DNA of 64,000 nucleotides from an uncultured Gemmiger sp. (GCA_944386495.1 CALXBE010000009.1:1-64000); one strand, 5' to 3'. Shown: positions 25,733 to 35,077, counted from the stretch's first letter. A program made the numbers and translations. The notes: a model not told the origin generated them from the letters alone.

Positions 25733-25828
25733 AAACGCGGCAGGAAATGTCCTATTGGCGGAAAATACGCTTACGCAGGAGTTGCGAATGGCTTGATGAT
25801 TTCCAAATCAGAAGGAGGTAAAGCACAA

Positions 25829-25966
25829 ATGATTGTTCTGGCTGTAGTCTGTACCCTGATTGCCGGCGCATTGGGCGCTTTTCTGGAGCCGGTTTCTTTC
25901 TCTGTTGCCTTGCCAATTGCTGTTATGGGTGGTTTTATTTTGAAAGCGATCAAGTCCCGACCCTGA
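25829..25966 (+). CDS. Small hydrophobic membrane peptide (45 aa)
   Basis: The reading frame starts ATG ATT GTT and encodes two likely membrane stretches: VLAVVCTLIAGALGAFL and VALPIAVMGGFILKAI, ending KSRP. A very strong AAGGAGGTAAAG site lies 7 nt upstream, which is the main support. There are no recognisable homologues from memory. It could be cotranscribed with nadE, as no terminator is seen between 25733 and 25828. A terminator follows at 26031. Confidence 0.6.
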   Translation: MIVLAVVCTLIAGALGAFLEPVSFSVALPIAVMGGFILKAIKSRP

Positions 25967-26030
25967 CTGGACCAAAAGCTGTTAAAACACACCGGGCCAA
26001 AAGTGTTTGTTCTTGGATATTGTTTTGTAA

Positions 26031-26079
26031 AAAAAGAGACTGCTGCAGGACTTCCGTTCCACAACAGTCTCTTTTTCAT
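26031..26079. terminator. Bidirectional terminator
   Basis: The 12-bp stem AAAAAGAGACTG/CAGTCTCTTTTT has a 22-nt loop and lies between the small-peptide gene and the ydcF stop. Confidence 0.7.
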
Positions 26080-26916
26080 TTATTTGTCCGGATAAAAATA
26101 TTTCTTGTTCAGTTCCATCAAGCCCACCATGGGAGCCATCCATCCTGTGGTACTGGATTTGAATACCCAGTAATAGAGGACGGCAAAAACTTCCCGCAGG
26201 TAGGAGGGCAGAACAGCCGTGACCGGGATTTCCGCCGGGAGGCTGGTGACCTGGGTAAACCCGGCCTGTCGGGCATATTCCCTGCCCCGGTAGCAATGGA
26301 AAGCATTGGTCACCACCACTGTGGGCTGGTCGACGCTGTACCCGGCTTGTTCCAGAAGCTGCCGGGCGAAGAGAAAATTTTCCTCGGTGGAGGTAGATTT
26401 CTCTTCCGAAATAATCTGCTGGGCCGGGATTCCCTTCTCTACCAGATATTTTTTCATGGCATATCCTTCGGGGCAGCTTTCGTCCCGGCCCTGGCCTCCG
26501 GTGGTGACAATCAGGACATCCGGGTTTTCCTGCCAGTACTCATAGGCCTTATCCAGCCGGCACTGAAGCATAAGGCTGGGGGTGTCCTTTCGCAGGCCTG
26601 CCCCCAGGATGATCATGATCTCCTGGGGCTGAGTGGGTTGGCGGGAATATCCCGAAACCACCACAAACGCCAGAATTCCCAGGACTGCGGCAGTGCCCAG
26701 GGCAATCAAGCCCAGCAGGATTTTTCCCGCCAGGGTCCCCAGGAAAAAGCTGCTCAAGGGATTCCAGAAAAGTTTCAGAATCCAGGCTGCCAGCGCCAGC
26801 CCCACCACCAGCACCAACCCGAAGTTGAAGTTGGAGTGGGTAAAGGTCCAGACCGCCTGGGCCGTCAGAAGAAAGACCAGGCCCCAGGTAATGAGATTCC
26901 ACATCTTGTTTATCAT
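26080..26916 (-). CDS. YdcF/SanA-family (DUF218) membrane protein
   Basis: This 278-aa protein has three to four N-terminal membrane helices (to about residue 90) and then a DUF218 domain. Landmarks of the domain are IILGAGLRKDTPSLMLQCRLDKAYEYWQ, IVTTGGQGRDESCPEGYAMKKYL, STSTEENFLFA and VVVTNAFHCYRG. Family members are linked to envelope metabolism and vancomycin sensitivity (SanA), with no settled reaction. The start overlaps the deoB stop by 4 nt, so the two are translationally coupled. Confidence 0.85.
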   Translation of the reverse strand: MINKMWNLITWGLVFLLTAQAVWTFTHSNFNFGLVLVVGLALAAWILKLFWNPLSSFFLGTLAGKILLGLIALGTAAVLGILAFVVVSGYSRQPTQPQEIMIILGAGLRKDTPSLMLQCRLDKAYEYWQENPDVLIVTTGGQGRDESCPEGYAMKKYLVEKGIPAQQIISEEKSTSTEENFLFARQLLEQAGYSVDQPTVVVTNAFHCYRGREYARQAGFTQVTSLPAEIPVTAVLPSYLREVFAVLYYWVFKSSTTGWMAPMVGLMELNKKYFYPDK

Positions 26917-28094
26917 GCCTTCTTGATTTTATCCCAGAGGCTGGTGCCATCCAGGCCGGTGCTGTCCACTCCCAGATAATCGCAGATGGTCTTGGCAATG
27001 GCGCCGAAGCCCAGCACAGTACCGCAGTCCACCCCGGCCTTGACAGGCTGGCCGTACACCAGCAGAGGGACATATTCCCGGGTGTGGTCGGTGGTCTGGG
27101 TGTAGGCCGGGTCACAGCCGTGGTCGGCGGTAATCATCAGGATATCCTCCGGGCCCATCTGCTCCATAAATCCGGGGAGCCAATCGTCAAACTGGGCGGT
27201 TGCCTTAGCGTACCCGTCCACATCCCGCCGGTGGCCGAAGAGCATATCAAAGTCCACCAGGTTTACAAAGGCAAGGCCATGGAAATCCTGTTTCTGGATG
27301 TCACTGGTCATTTCCAGGCCGTGGCCATTATCCCGAGTCCGAAGGGGTTCGGGAACTCCTTTTCCGGCGAAAATATCGTAAATTTTTCCTACTCCAATTA
27401 CATCCAGGCCGGCCTTGCCCAGGTAATCCAGCAGGGTGTCCCGGGGCGGCATCAAGGAGAAATCGTGGCGGTTGGAGGTGCGGCGGAAATCATCTTTGTT
27501 GGTTCCCACAAAGGGCCGGGCAATGACCCGTCCTACCCCGTGCTTGCCGGTCAGAATTTCCCGGGCGGTGGCGCAGATCTCGTACAGCTTCTCCACCGGA
27601 ACCAGCTCCTCGTGGGCGGCAATCTGGAAGACGCTGTCTGCGGAGGTGTAAAGGATGAGCTTGCCGGTTTTCAGATGTTCCTCACCGTAGTCTTTCAGCA
27701 CCTGGGTGCCGGAATAAGGTTTGTTGCAAAGGACCTCATAGCCGGTGCGGGCGGTGAACTCTTCCAGCACCTCCTGGGGGAAGCCCTCCGGATAGGTGGG
27801 CAGCGGGCTGTCACTCTCCACCCCTGCAATCTCCCAGTGGCCGATGGTGGTGTCCTTTCCCATGCTGGCTTCCTGGAGCCGGGCATAGGCTCCCAGAGGC
27901 TGGCTGGTTCCGGGGCGGCAGTCCACCCCTTCAATATTGAACAGGCCCAGTTTGGCCAGGTTCTCCCCTTTGAAAAGAGGGCTGTCCACAATATGGGCCA
28001 GAGTATTTACTCCGTAATCCCCAAAAGCGGGTGCGTCCGGCTCCGCTCCAATGCCGAAGCTGTCCAGAACCATCAGAAATACTCTCTTAGACAT
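26913..28094 (-). CDS. deoB: Phosphopentomutase
   Basis: This 393-aa alkaline-phosphatase-superfamily enzyme interconverts ribose/deoxyribose 1- and 5-phosphates in nucleoside salvage. Metal-binding and phospho-acceptor landmarks are LDSFGIGAEPDAPAFGD, KDTTIGHWEIAG, NLVDFDMLFGHRRD and ITADHGCDP. Length matches the family. AGGGAGG precedes the ATG. No nucleoside phosphorylase lies next to it here. Confidence 0.96.
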   Translation of the reverse strand: MSKRVFLMVLDSFGIGAEPDAPAFGDYGVNTLAHIVDSPLFKGENLAKLGLFNIEGVDCRPGTSQPLGAYARLQEASMGKDTTIGHWEIAGVESDSPLPTYPEGFPQEVLEEFTARTGYEVLCNKPYSGTQVLKDYGEEHLKTGKLILYTSADSVFQIAAHEELVPVEKLYEICATAREILTGKHGVGRVIARPFVGTNKDDFRRTSNRHDFSLMPPRDTLLDYLGKAGLDVIGVGKIYDIFAGKGVPEPLRTRDNGHGLEMTSDIQKQDFHGLAFVNLVDFDMLFGHRRDVDGYAKATAQFDDWLPGFMEQMGPEDILMITADHGCDPAYTQTTDHTREYVPLLVYGQPVKAGVDCGTVLGFGAIAKTICDYLGVDSTGLDGTSLWDKIKKA

Positions 28095-28209
28095 AGTAAC
28101 CTCCCTGTCAGGGGCAAGGCCCCCGTATTATTTTACCTCCATTATACCGGAACCTTTCCAAAAAGTAAAATGTAACAAATTCATCGAAGAAATGCTTTTT
28201 ACTTTTTAC

Positions 28210-28238
28210 TTGTGCGAAATTGGGTTCAATATTATAAT
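28210..28238 (+). promoter_or_regulatory. Promoter for pyk
   Basis: TTGTGC, a 17-bp spacer and a perfect TATAAT lie about 72 nt upstream of the pyk start codon. Confidence 0.75.
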
Positions 28239-28309
28239 ATACATGGCGTTTGTATCCTTACAATACGCTTTTTGACCTACTTGAAGGAGAAAGAAGAAGG
28301 AGAAACTCT

Positions 28310-30052
28310 ATGCGTAAAACAAAGATCGTTTGCACCCTGGGACCCTCTACTGACAACCCGGAGGTCATGCGCAAAATGATCGAGGCCGGGATGGATGTTG
28401 CCCGGTTTAATTTCAGCCACGGTGACCATCAGGAGCACCTGGGCCGTTTAAATATGCTTGTTCCTCTGCGGGAGGAACTGAACCGCCCTGTTGCTGCCCT
28501 GCTGGATACCAAGGGTCCTGAGATCCGTCTGCGGAACTTTGCTGCCGGCAAGGAAATGCTGGAAGCCGGACAGACCTTTACCCTGACCACCCGGGATGTG
28601 GAAGGCACCAAGGATATCTGCTCCATCACCTACAAGGATCTGCCTCACGATGTTGAGGTAGGCGGAACCATCATGCTGGACGACGGCCTCATTCGTCTGA
28701 CCATCATGGAGGTGACTGATACCGACATCATCTGCCGTGTGGAAAACAGCGGTCCCATCAAGGACAAGAAGGGTGTCAATGTTCCCGGTGTTCACCTGAG
28801 CATGCCCTACATGAGCCAGAAGGACCGGGAGGACATTCTGTTCGGCATTGAGCACGGTTTTGACTTTATTGCCGCCAGCTTTGTCCGTACCGCCGAGGAT
28901 GTGCGGGAAATCCGCCGTCTGCTGGATGAGCATGACAGCAAGATCCGGATCATTGCCAAAATCGAGAACCAGGAAGGCATCGACAACATTGATGCCATTA
29001 TGGCCGCTGCCGACGGCGTTATGGTAGCCCGGGGCGACATGGGCGTGGAAATCGAGTTCACCGAGATTCCCCTGCTCCAGAAGGAGATCATTTATCACTC
29101 CTTCTCCCATGGCAAACCCGTTATCACTGCCACCCAGATGCTGGACAGCATGATCAACAACCCCCGGCCCACCCGTGCCGAAATCACCGATGTTGCCAAC
29201 GCCATCTATGACGGCACCAGCGCCATCATGCTCAGTGGTGAGACTGCTGCCGGCAAATACCCTGTGGAGAGCATCCGGACCATGGCGGCCATCGCTGACC
29301 GTGTGGAGAGCGACAGCAGCTACATGATCCGTCAGCGGAAGGCCCTCTGCGACACCCGTCTGGATGTAAGTGCCGCTACCGCTCACGCTGCCTGCACCAC
29401 TGCCACCGACATCAATGCCAGCGCCATCATCACCGTTTCCAAGAGCGGTGCTACTGCCCGGACCCTGAGCAAGTTCCGCCCCATTACCCCCATCATTGCC
29501 TGCGTTATGGATGAGCAGGTCCGCCGTCAGCTGAACATCAGCTGGGGTGTCACCCCCATCATCATGCCCTATGCCCACAGCACTGACGAACTGATTGCCG
29601 GTTCTGTGGCCACCGCCGAGAAGGCAGGCATGATCAATCCCGGTGAGATGGTGGTTGTTACCGCCGGTGTTCCCGTTGGCATCTCCGGCACCACCAACAT
29701 GATCAAGGCTCACCTGGTAGGCAACAGCCTGATCACTGGTGTAGGCATCGGCGACCAGAATGCCAAGGGCGTGCTCTGCGTCTGCCGGAACCTCTCTGAT
29801 ATCCGGGCCAAGTTCCAGCCCGGCATGGTTCTGGTCGTTCCCCATACCGACAACGATATGCTGGATTATATCCGTGAGGCTGCCGCTCTCATTGTGGAAG
29901 AGCCTGGCCTGAACAGCCACGCTGCCATCGTTGGTCAGGCCCTGGGCCTGGCTGTCATGGTGGGTGCCACCAACGCTACCCGGAAGCTCCAGGACGGCGT
30001 AAAGGTCACCCTGGACTGCGCTCACGGCACTGTACAGACCCTGGGCGAGTAA
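28310..30052 (+). CDS. pyk: Pyruvate kinase with C-terminal PEP-utilizer domain
   Basis: This 580-aa enzyme makes pyruvate and ATP from PEP. It has KTKIVCTLGPSTDNPE at the N-terminus, the active-site signature IIAKIENQEGIDNIDAI, and MVARGDMGVEIEF and TATQMLDSM. After the regulatory domain it carries an extra C-terminal module of about 100 residues ending in EEPGLNSHAAIVGQALGLAVMVGA. This is the PEP-utilising mobile domain seen in bacillar and clostridial enzymes. I chose the ATG with GAAGGAGAAAC upstream, dropping a 20-residue extension. Confidence 0.96.
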   Translation: MRKTKIVCTLGPSTDNPEVMRKMIEAGMDVARFNFSHGDHQEHLGRLNMLVPLREELNRPVAALLDTKGPEIRLRNFAAGKEMLEAGQTFTLTTRDVEGTKDICSITYKDLPHDVEVGGTIMLDDGLIRLTIMEVTDTDIICRVENSGPIKDKKGVNVPGVHLSMPYMSQKDREDILFGIEHGFDFIAASFVRTAEDVREIRRLLDEHDSKIRIIAKIENQEGIDNIDAIMAAADGVMVARGDMGVEIEFTEIPLLQKEIIYHSFSHGKPVITATQMLDSMINNPRPTRAEITDVANAIYDGTSAIMLSGETAAGKYPVESIRTMAAIADRVESDSSYMIRQRKALCDTRLDVSAATAHAACTTATDINASAIITVSKSGATARTLSKFRPITPIIACVMDEQVRRQLNISWGVTPIIMPYAHSTDELIAGSVATAEKAGMINPGEMVVVTAGVPVGISGTTNMIKAHLVGNSLITGVGIGDQNAKGVLCVCRNLSDIRAKFQPGMVLVVPHTDNDMLDYIREAAALIVEEPGLNSHAAIVGQALGLAVMVGATNATRKLQDGVKVTLDCAHGTVQTLGE

Positions 30053-30063
30053 TTGCCCCCCTT

Positions 30064-30096
30064 GTTCCCATCCCCTTCCCGGGATGGGAACTTTTT
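30064..30096 (+). terminator. Terminator of pyk
   Basis: The stem GTTCCCATCCC/GGGATGGGAAC has a 6-nt loop and is followed by TTTTT. Confidence 0.88.
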
Positions 30097-30110
30097 ATTT
30101 TTAAATATAA

Positions 30111-30143
30111 AAAGGAGGGAGCTGCCGGGCAGCTCCCTCCTTT
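30111..30143 (-). terminator. Terminator of glmS
   Basis: The stem AAGGAGGGAGCTGCC/GGCAGCTCCCTCCTT has a very small loop. On the minus strand it is followed by TTTATATTT. Confidence 0.85.
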
Positions 30144-30152
30144 GGCTTGGAA

Positions 30153-31973
30153 TTATTCTACGGTAACGCTCTTGGCCAGGTTTCTGGGTTTATCCACATC
30201 GCAGCCCCGCAGCACGCTCATATAGTAAGCAAACAGCTGCAGCGGCACAATGAGAAGCAGAGGCATGAGAATATCCTCATACTCGGGCAGGCGGATGACA
30301 AAGTCTGCCACATCCTCAGGGACCTGGGCTTCCTGGTTTACAAACAGGATGACCCGGGCGCCCCGGCTGCGGGTCTCCTTTACATTGGAAATAGTCTTTT
30401 CGTACACATTTTTCTGGGTAGCCAGACCGATGACGGGGGTACCATCCTCAATCAGGGAGATGGTACCGTGTTTCAGCTCTCCGGCCGCATAGGCCTCGGA
30501 GTGAATATAGCTGATTTCCTTCAGTTTGAGGCTTCCCTCCAGGGAGAGGGAGTAGTCAAAGCCCCGGCCAATGAAAAACAGGTCCTCTGCATTCATAAAC
30601 TGGCTGGCCAGGTACTGGATTTCCTCGCACTTTTCCAGCAAAGGCTCCTGAAGCTGACCGCTCTTCTGAAGTTGGGCCACCAGACGGCGGGCCTCCTGCT
30701 CATCAATAGCCCCCTTGGCATAGGCCAGACGGATGGCAAAAAGATAAAGGCAGCACATCTGGACGGTATATGCCTTGGTGGAAGCCACGGCAATCTCGGG
30801 GCCTGCGTAGGTGTACATCACATAATCCGCATTCCGGGCAATGCTGCTGCCCACCACATTCACAATGGCCAGCACCTTGCAGCCCTTTTCCTGGGCCAGC
30901 CGAAGGGCGGCCAGGGTGTCGCTGGTCTCTCCCGACTGGCTGACCACCACCACCAGATCCTGAGGGTCCAGAATGGGGTCATTATACCGGAACTCACTGG
31001 CAATATCCACCAGTGCAGGGACCCGGGCAATCTTCTCAATGGCTGCCTTGCCCACCATTCCGGCGTGCATGGCAGTGCCGCAGCCTACCAGGCGGATGCT
31101 CCGGACTGCAGCCAGGGCTGCATCATCCAGCTCAGGGATACCCAGCTGGGGCATTCCGTCCTCCACACGGGGATTGACAGTAGCTGCAATAGCCCGAGGC
31201 TGCTCGTGAATCTCCTTAAGCATAAAATGAGGGTAGCCGCCCTTTTCGGCAGCCTCCATATCCCAGTCTGCGGTAAGGGTCTCCTTCTTGATGGGCTGGA
31301 GAAAGCTGTTGTAAAAGACTGCTTCCCCCTCCTCCAGCACTGCAATATCCCCTTCGTCCAGGACACTGTATTCCCGGGTATATTTGAGCAGGGCGGGAAT
31401 ATCGCTGGCGATGAAGTTCTCCCCTTCTCCATACCCTACAATGAGAGGGCTTTCCTTCCGGACCGCATACAGGGTATGGGGGAAATCATTGAAAAGGATT
31501 CCCAATGCATAACTGCCCCGCACCTGGGCCAGAGCCTGCTGAATGGCTGCCAGAGGGTCCCCGGCATAGTAATAGTCCAGCAGCTTGACCAGAACCTCGG
31601 TGTCCGTCTCGCTTTCAAAAGAATAGCCCCGGCTCATAAGCTGTTCTTTCAGACTGCCATAGTTTTCAATAATTCCGTTATGAACGATGGTCACATTGGG
31701 AGCGCCCTGGGGATGGCTGTTCACATCACTGGGAGCCCCGTGGGTTGCCCAACGGGTATGGCCGATTCCCAGACCGGTCTCCGGGTAGTCTGCCTCTTTC
31801 AGCTTCTGAGCCAGATTTACCAGCCGTCCCTTTGCCTTGCAGACCTCAATGCTTCCGTTGATCATAAGGGCTACTCCGGCAGAATCATATCCCCGGTACT
31901 CCAGCTTGCTCAGACCATCGATCAAAACCTGGGCAGCATTCCGTCTGCCCACATATCCTACAATACCACACAT
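30153..31973 (-). CDS. glmS: Glutamine--fructose-6-phosphate aminotransferase
   Basis: This 606-aa enzyme makes glucosamine-6-phosphate for peptidoglycan. The mature N-terminal Cys (MCGIVGYVG) starts a class II amidotransferase domain with the GHTRWATHG loop. Two SIS domains follow (VSQSGETSDTL, ASTKAYTVQM) and the conserved C-terminus DKPRNLAKSVTVE. Its mRNA leader contains a glmS ribozyme (32005-32171), so its level is set by the product. Confidence 0.97.
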   Translation of the reverse strand: MCGIVGYVGRRNAAQVLIDGLSKLEYRGYDSAGVALMINGSIEVCKAKGRLVNLAQKLKEADYPETGLGIGHTRWATHGAPSDVNSHPQGAPNVTIVHNGIIENYGSLKEQLMSRGYSFESETDTEVLVKLLDYYYAGDPLAAIQQALAQVRGSYALGILFNDFPHTLYAVRKESPLIVGYGEGENFIASDIPALLKYTREYSVLDEGDIAVLEEGEAVFYNSFLQPIKKETLTADWDMEAAEKGGYPHFMLKEIHEQPRAIAATVNPRVEDGMPQLGIPELDDAALAAVRSIRLVGCGTAMHAGMVGKAAIEKIARVPALVDIASEFRYNDPILDPQDLVVVVSQSGETSDTLAALRLAQEKGCKVLAIVNVVGSSIARNADYVMYTYAGPEIAVASTKAYTVQMCCLYLFAIRLAYAKGAIDEQEARRLVAQLQKSGQLQEPLLEKCEEIQYLASQFMNAEDLFFIGRGFDYSLSLEGSLKLKEISYIHSEAYAAGELKHGTISLIEDGTPVIGLATQKNVYEKTISNVKETRSRGARVILFVNQEAQVPEDVADFVIRLPEYEDILMPLLLIVPLQLFAYYMSVLRGCDVDKPRNLAKSVTVE

Positions 31974-32004
31974 ACCTTTGTGTAAAACTCCTCAATAATA
32001 AAAA

Positions 32005-32171
32005 GATTCCTCTTTCCCACTGTCCTGAAGGGTTCTGTCAGGTCATTACTGCCCTGGTTTGCCCTTCGTTCACGACCGCTTCAGTGGATGGCCGGGGAGT
32101 ATCCGCCGAACTTTCGATTGTCTCCCACCTCGTCACCCCGGCAGTACGCAGCTGTTCCGGGGTCTGGCGCT
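32005..32171 (-). ncRNA. glmS ribozyme: glmS ribozyme/riboswitch
   Basis: The minus strand upstream of glmS contains, in order, the conserved pieces AGCGCCAGA (cleavage between A32171 and G32170), TGACGAGGTGGGA, CGGCGGATACTCCCCGG and a 3' segment ending GTGGGAAAGAGG. These match the P1-P2-P2.1/P2.2 core and the P3-P4 region of the ribozyme that cleaves itself when bound to glucosamine-6-phosphate. The P1 stem pairs CCCCGG with the later CCGGGG arm. The 3' boundary is approximate. Confidence 0.92.
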
Positions 32172-32198
32172 TATTCGTTTTTCTGATTTTCCTCCTTA

Positions 32199-32732
32199 TT
32201 ATAAAAATTGTTTCAGCCTGGGCCGCAGCTTGACTCGGTATATCACCGAAAAGCTGACCAGCAGGGTGTCATAGGCCACAAAGGTCACCAGCCCCAGCCC
32301 GATGAGCAGGGCAAAGGCCGCCATTCCTGTTCCCTCCATCTGGATAACTCCCGGGAAAATCAGTTGGAGCAACCCATACATGAGGGTCAGCATGACGCTG
32401 AAATAAATCACCTTCAAAGCCAGCATGACTGCCTTGGAGCGGAGTTTTCCCAGCTTATTCCGAATCATGGGGTAAGGCCCGGCCATAAACACAAAGCAAA
32501 AGGACATTTCCGGGTCGGAAGCGATCAGCAGGGAGAGCACCCCTACCGCCAGGTAAAGGGTGGCACCCATCCGGTTGCCGTATTCCGCAGTAACCGGGAC
32601 CAGCAGCAATCCGGCCAGCATAGGGGCACAGAAGGTTGCCAAAGGCATCACATCCCCCAGCAGCATAAAAGTGACCATCAGGGCTCCCATTACCCCGCAG
32701 AATGCCATGGATTTGCTTTTTCTGCCACCCAT
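32199..32732 (-). CDS. Multi-pass membrane protein (possible ECF S-component-like)
   Basis: This 177-aa protein has five or six hydrophobic segments, beginning MAFCGVMGALMVTFMLLGDVMP. Size and the small-residue first helix recall ECF transporter S-components, but I see no motif that assigns a vitamin or a family. I chose the ATG at 32732 with AAGGAGGCGG upstream; a longer in-frame start has no such site. It ends only 28 nt before the glmS ribozyme, so a shared transcript is possible. Its last codons overlap a TATAAT box (minus strand, about 32204-32209) that may start glmS transcription. Confidence 0.65.
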   Translation of the reverse strand: MGGRKSKSMAFCGVMGALMVTFMLLGDVMPLATFCAPMLAGLLLVPVTAEYGNRMGATLYLAVGVLSLLIASDPEMSFCFVFMAGPYPMIRNKLGKLRSKAVMLALKVIYFSVMLTLMYGLLQLIFPGVIQMEGTGMAAFALLIGLGLVTFVAYDTLLVSFSVIYRVKLRPRLKQFL

Positions 32733-32810
32733 TCCGGTCCGCCTCCTTTTTTCCAGGTCCTTTTGCCTCTCCACATTCTACAACATTTTTGCCTTCCTTG
32801 CAACTTCTCC

Positions 32811-33638
32811 TCAGGCCGGGCCGGTCTGCCCTGTCTGACGGGCCATCTCCTCCACAGTACAGAAAGTAAAGCCCTGACTGCGGAACCAACTGACAATATC
32901 CGGCAGAGCCTGAACAGTGGTGGCAGTTGCGGCGGTATCATGCATAAGAACTACACAGACTGATTTATCCTGGGCATCCTCCTTGATGTTTTTCAGAATC
33001 TGGGAGGCTGTGGGGTGTCCGCCCACCGCATCCTCGGCGCACACATTCCAGTCTATGACCTGATACCCTTTTTCTCTGGCCTGTTCTTTCAGGTCCTTCA
33101 TAATGCTGCTGCCCCCGTATTTATGGCTTACCGTATTGGTACTTCCGCCGGGGAACCGGAGCCAGGTGACAGTGGACAGGTCCACATAATGGCAGATGGA
33201 CTGGCGCAGCTCCTTGATGTCCAGCCAGAATGCCTCGGTACTGGCATAGATGTCCTGATACCGGTGCTTAGCCGTATGCAGTGCAATCTGATGGCCCTCC
33301 TCCACCGCCCGGGCAATGAGAGGAAGATATTCCCGGTTATGGTCCGCCGCTGTCACAAAAAAGGTGGCCGGGACCTGCTCCTCCTTGAGGATGTCCAGCA
33401 CCTGGGTAGTTGTAGGGCTGGGGCCGTCGTCAAAGGTAAGGCAGACCAGCTTGGTCCCCTCCTCCAAAGCCTGTCCCCCATCCACCTGAAGCCAGGAATC
33501 CTGAGGGATTCCCGTTACGGTTTCATCCCCGCAGCCTGTGGGCAGCTGAGCACACCGCATTCCCAGCACCAGCCCCAGCATGAGGATGGCTGTTCCAAAG
33601 TAGATTTTCCGTCTGATTCTTCCGCCCCTGTAGTCCAT
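32811..33638 (-). CDS. Polysaccharide deacetylase (NodB family)
   Basis: This 275-aa protein has a basic N-terminus, one membrane or signal helix (about 12-27) and a NodB domain. The NodB motifs are LTFDDGPSP, metal His in IALHTAKH, RFPGGSTN and LMHDTAATATT. It should remove acetyl groups from wall or capsule polysaccharide on the outside. The chosen ATG has GGAGAAGG upstream; an earlier in-frame start would run into the divergent rmuC gene. Confidence 0.9.
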   Translation of the reverse strand: MDYRGGRIRRKIYFGTAILMLGLVLGMRCAQLPTGCGDETVTGIPQDSWLQVDGGQALEEGTKLVCLTFDDGPSPTTTQVLDILKEEQVPATFFVTAADHNREYLPLIARAVEEGHQIALHTAKHRYQDIYASTEAFWLDIKELRQSICHYVDLSTVTWLRFPGGSTNTVSHKYGGSSIMKDLKEQAREKGYQVIDWNVCAEDAVGGHPTASQILKNIKEDAQDKSVCVVLMHDTAATATTVQALPDIVSWFRSQGFTFCTVEEMARQTGQTGPA

Positions 33639-33744
33639 GGTTTCCTTCTCCTGTCCCAGATTGATTTTAACCTGCAAACCCGATATACTAGAGGATATGA
33701 GCGGTACGGGAGGATTTATGCTCCCGGGAAAGAGAGAGTAACAT

Positions 33745-35019
33745 ATGGGAGATGCCATTTCGCTGGTTACCCTGGGGCTGGCTGCCCTGGCCTGCATTTT
33801 TTCAATTCTTGCCTGGGCAAGGGCCGGGCGCTCCGGAGACCGGGACAACCAATCCACCCAGCTTTACCGGCAGCTCAGCGAGAACATTGAGAAAAACACT
33901 TCCCGCCAGCTGCAGTATCTGATGAGCCAGCAGAACGCCCTTCAACAGACCCTCACCGGCCAAAACCGGCTGGTAGCGGAGCAGCTTCAGGGCATGGCTT
34001 TACAGACAGAGCAGAAGCTGGAAAATATCCGGACCACCATGGAATCCCGGCTGGCCAGCCTTCAGCGGGACAACACCCGACAGCTGGATCAGATGCGGAT
34101 GACGGTGGATGAGAAAATGCAGAAGACCCTGGACGAAAAGCTGAGCCGGAGTTTCGGCCTGGTAAGCCGCCAGCTGGAGCAGGTATACAAAGGTCTGGGG
34201 GAAATGCAAAATCTGGCTGCCGGTGTGGGCGATTTGAAAAAGGTCCTCAGCGGCGTGAAAACCCGGGGAATCCTGGGAGAAGTCCAGCTTTCCGCCATTC
34301 TGGAGCAGCTTCTGACCAAGGACCAATACGCAGAAAACATTGCCACCATTCCCGGCAGCAGCGAGCGGGTGGAGTTTGCCCTCCGCCTCCCCGGAGACGG
34401 ACGAGAGCCGGTTTACCTGCCCATTGATGCCAAGTTCCCCCTGGATGCCTACAACGCCCTGGTCACCGCCCAGGAATCCGCTGACCCCCGGCTGGTGGAT
34501 GCGACGGCCAAAGCCCTGGAGCAGCGGGTCCGGAGCTTTGCCAAGGACATTCGAACCAAATATGTCCGTCCTCCCCATACCACCGATTTTGGAATTATGT
34601 TCCTGCCGGTGGAGGGGCTGTACGCAGAGGTGGTCAGCCGCGGGATCGCTGACCGGATTCAGGGAGAATTCCGGGTAGTTGTAGCCGGCCCCACCACCAT
34701 GAGCGCCCTTCTCAACAGTTTACAGATGGGATTCCGCACCCTGGCCATCCAGCAGCGGAGCAGTGAAGTCTGGAAGGTGCTGGACAGCGTGACCCAGGAG
34801 TTTGAGACCTTCGGTCTTGCCCTGGCCCAGACCCAGAAGCGAATTGCCCAGGCGGGCAGTGACCTGGAAAACCTGGTGGGGGTACGCACCCGCCAAATCC
34901 AGCGAAAGCTGAAAGCGGTGGGTGAAATGAACCCTGCTTCCTCCCAGGAAGAGCAGATTCCCTCCCCTGCTTTCAGAAGAGATGAAGATTTTTCCAAATA
35001 TCCTGGTCATACCTCTTGA
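33745..35019 (+). CDS. rmuC: DNA recombination protein RmuC
   Basis: This 424-aa protein has an N-terminal membrane helix (about 5-25), a long coiled coil (to about residue 160) and the RmuC nuclease-like domain. Domain landmarks are GILGEVQLSAILEQLL, PIDAKFPLDAYNAL and TTDFGIMFLPVEGLYAEV. RmuC limits DNA inversions and rearrangements by an unclear mechanism. The start has only a weak purine-rich site. It diverges from the deacetylase gene. Confidence 0.94.
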   Translation: MGDAISLVTLGLAALACIFSILAWARAGRSGDRDNQSTQLYRQLSENIEKNTSRQLQYLMSQQNALQQTLTGQNRLVAEQLQGMALQTEQKLENIRTTMESRLASLQRDNTRQLDQMRMTVDEKMQKTLDEKLSRSFGLVSRQLEQVYKGLGEMQNLAAGVGDLKKVLSGVKTRGILGEVQLSAILEQLLTKDQYAENIATIPGSSERVEFALRLPGDGREPVYLPIDAKFPLDAYNALVTAQESADPRLVDATAKALEQRVRSFAKDIRTKYVRPPHTTDFGIMFLPVEGLYAEVVSRGIADRIQGEFRVVVAGPTTMSALLNSLQMGFRTLAIQQRSSEVWKVLDSVTQEFETFGLALAQTQKRIAQAGSDLENLVGVRTRQIQRKLKAVGEMNPASSQEEQIPSPAFRRDEDFSKYPGHTS

Positions 35020-35077
35020 CTTTTATACTCCATTTGTGATATTATAAGTCCTGCGGTGATAAGTCCGCAGGATATAT

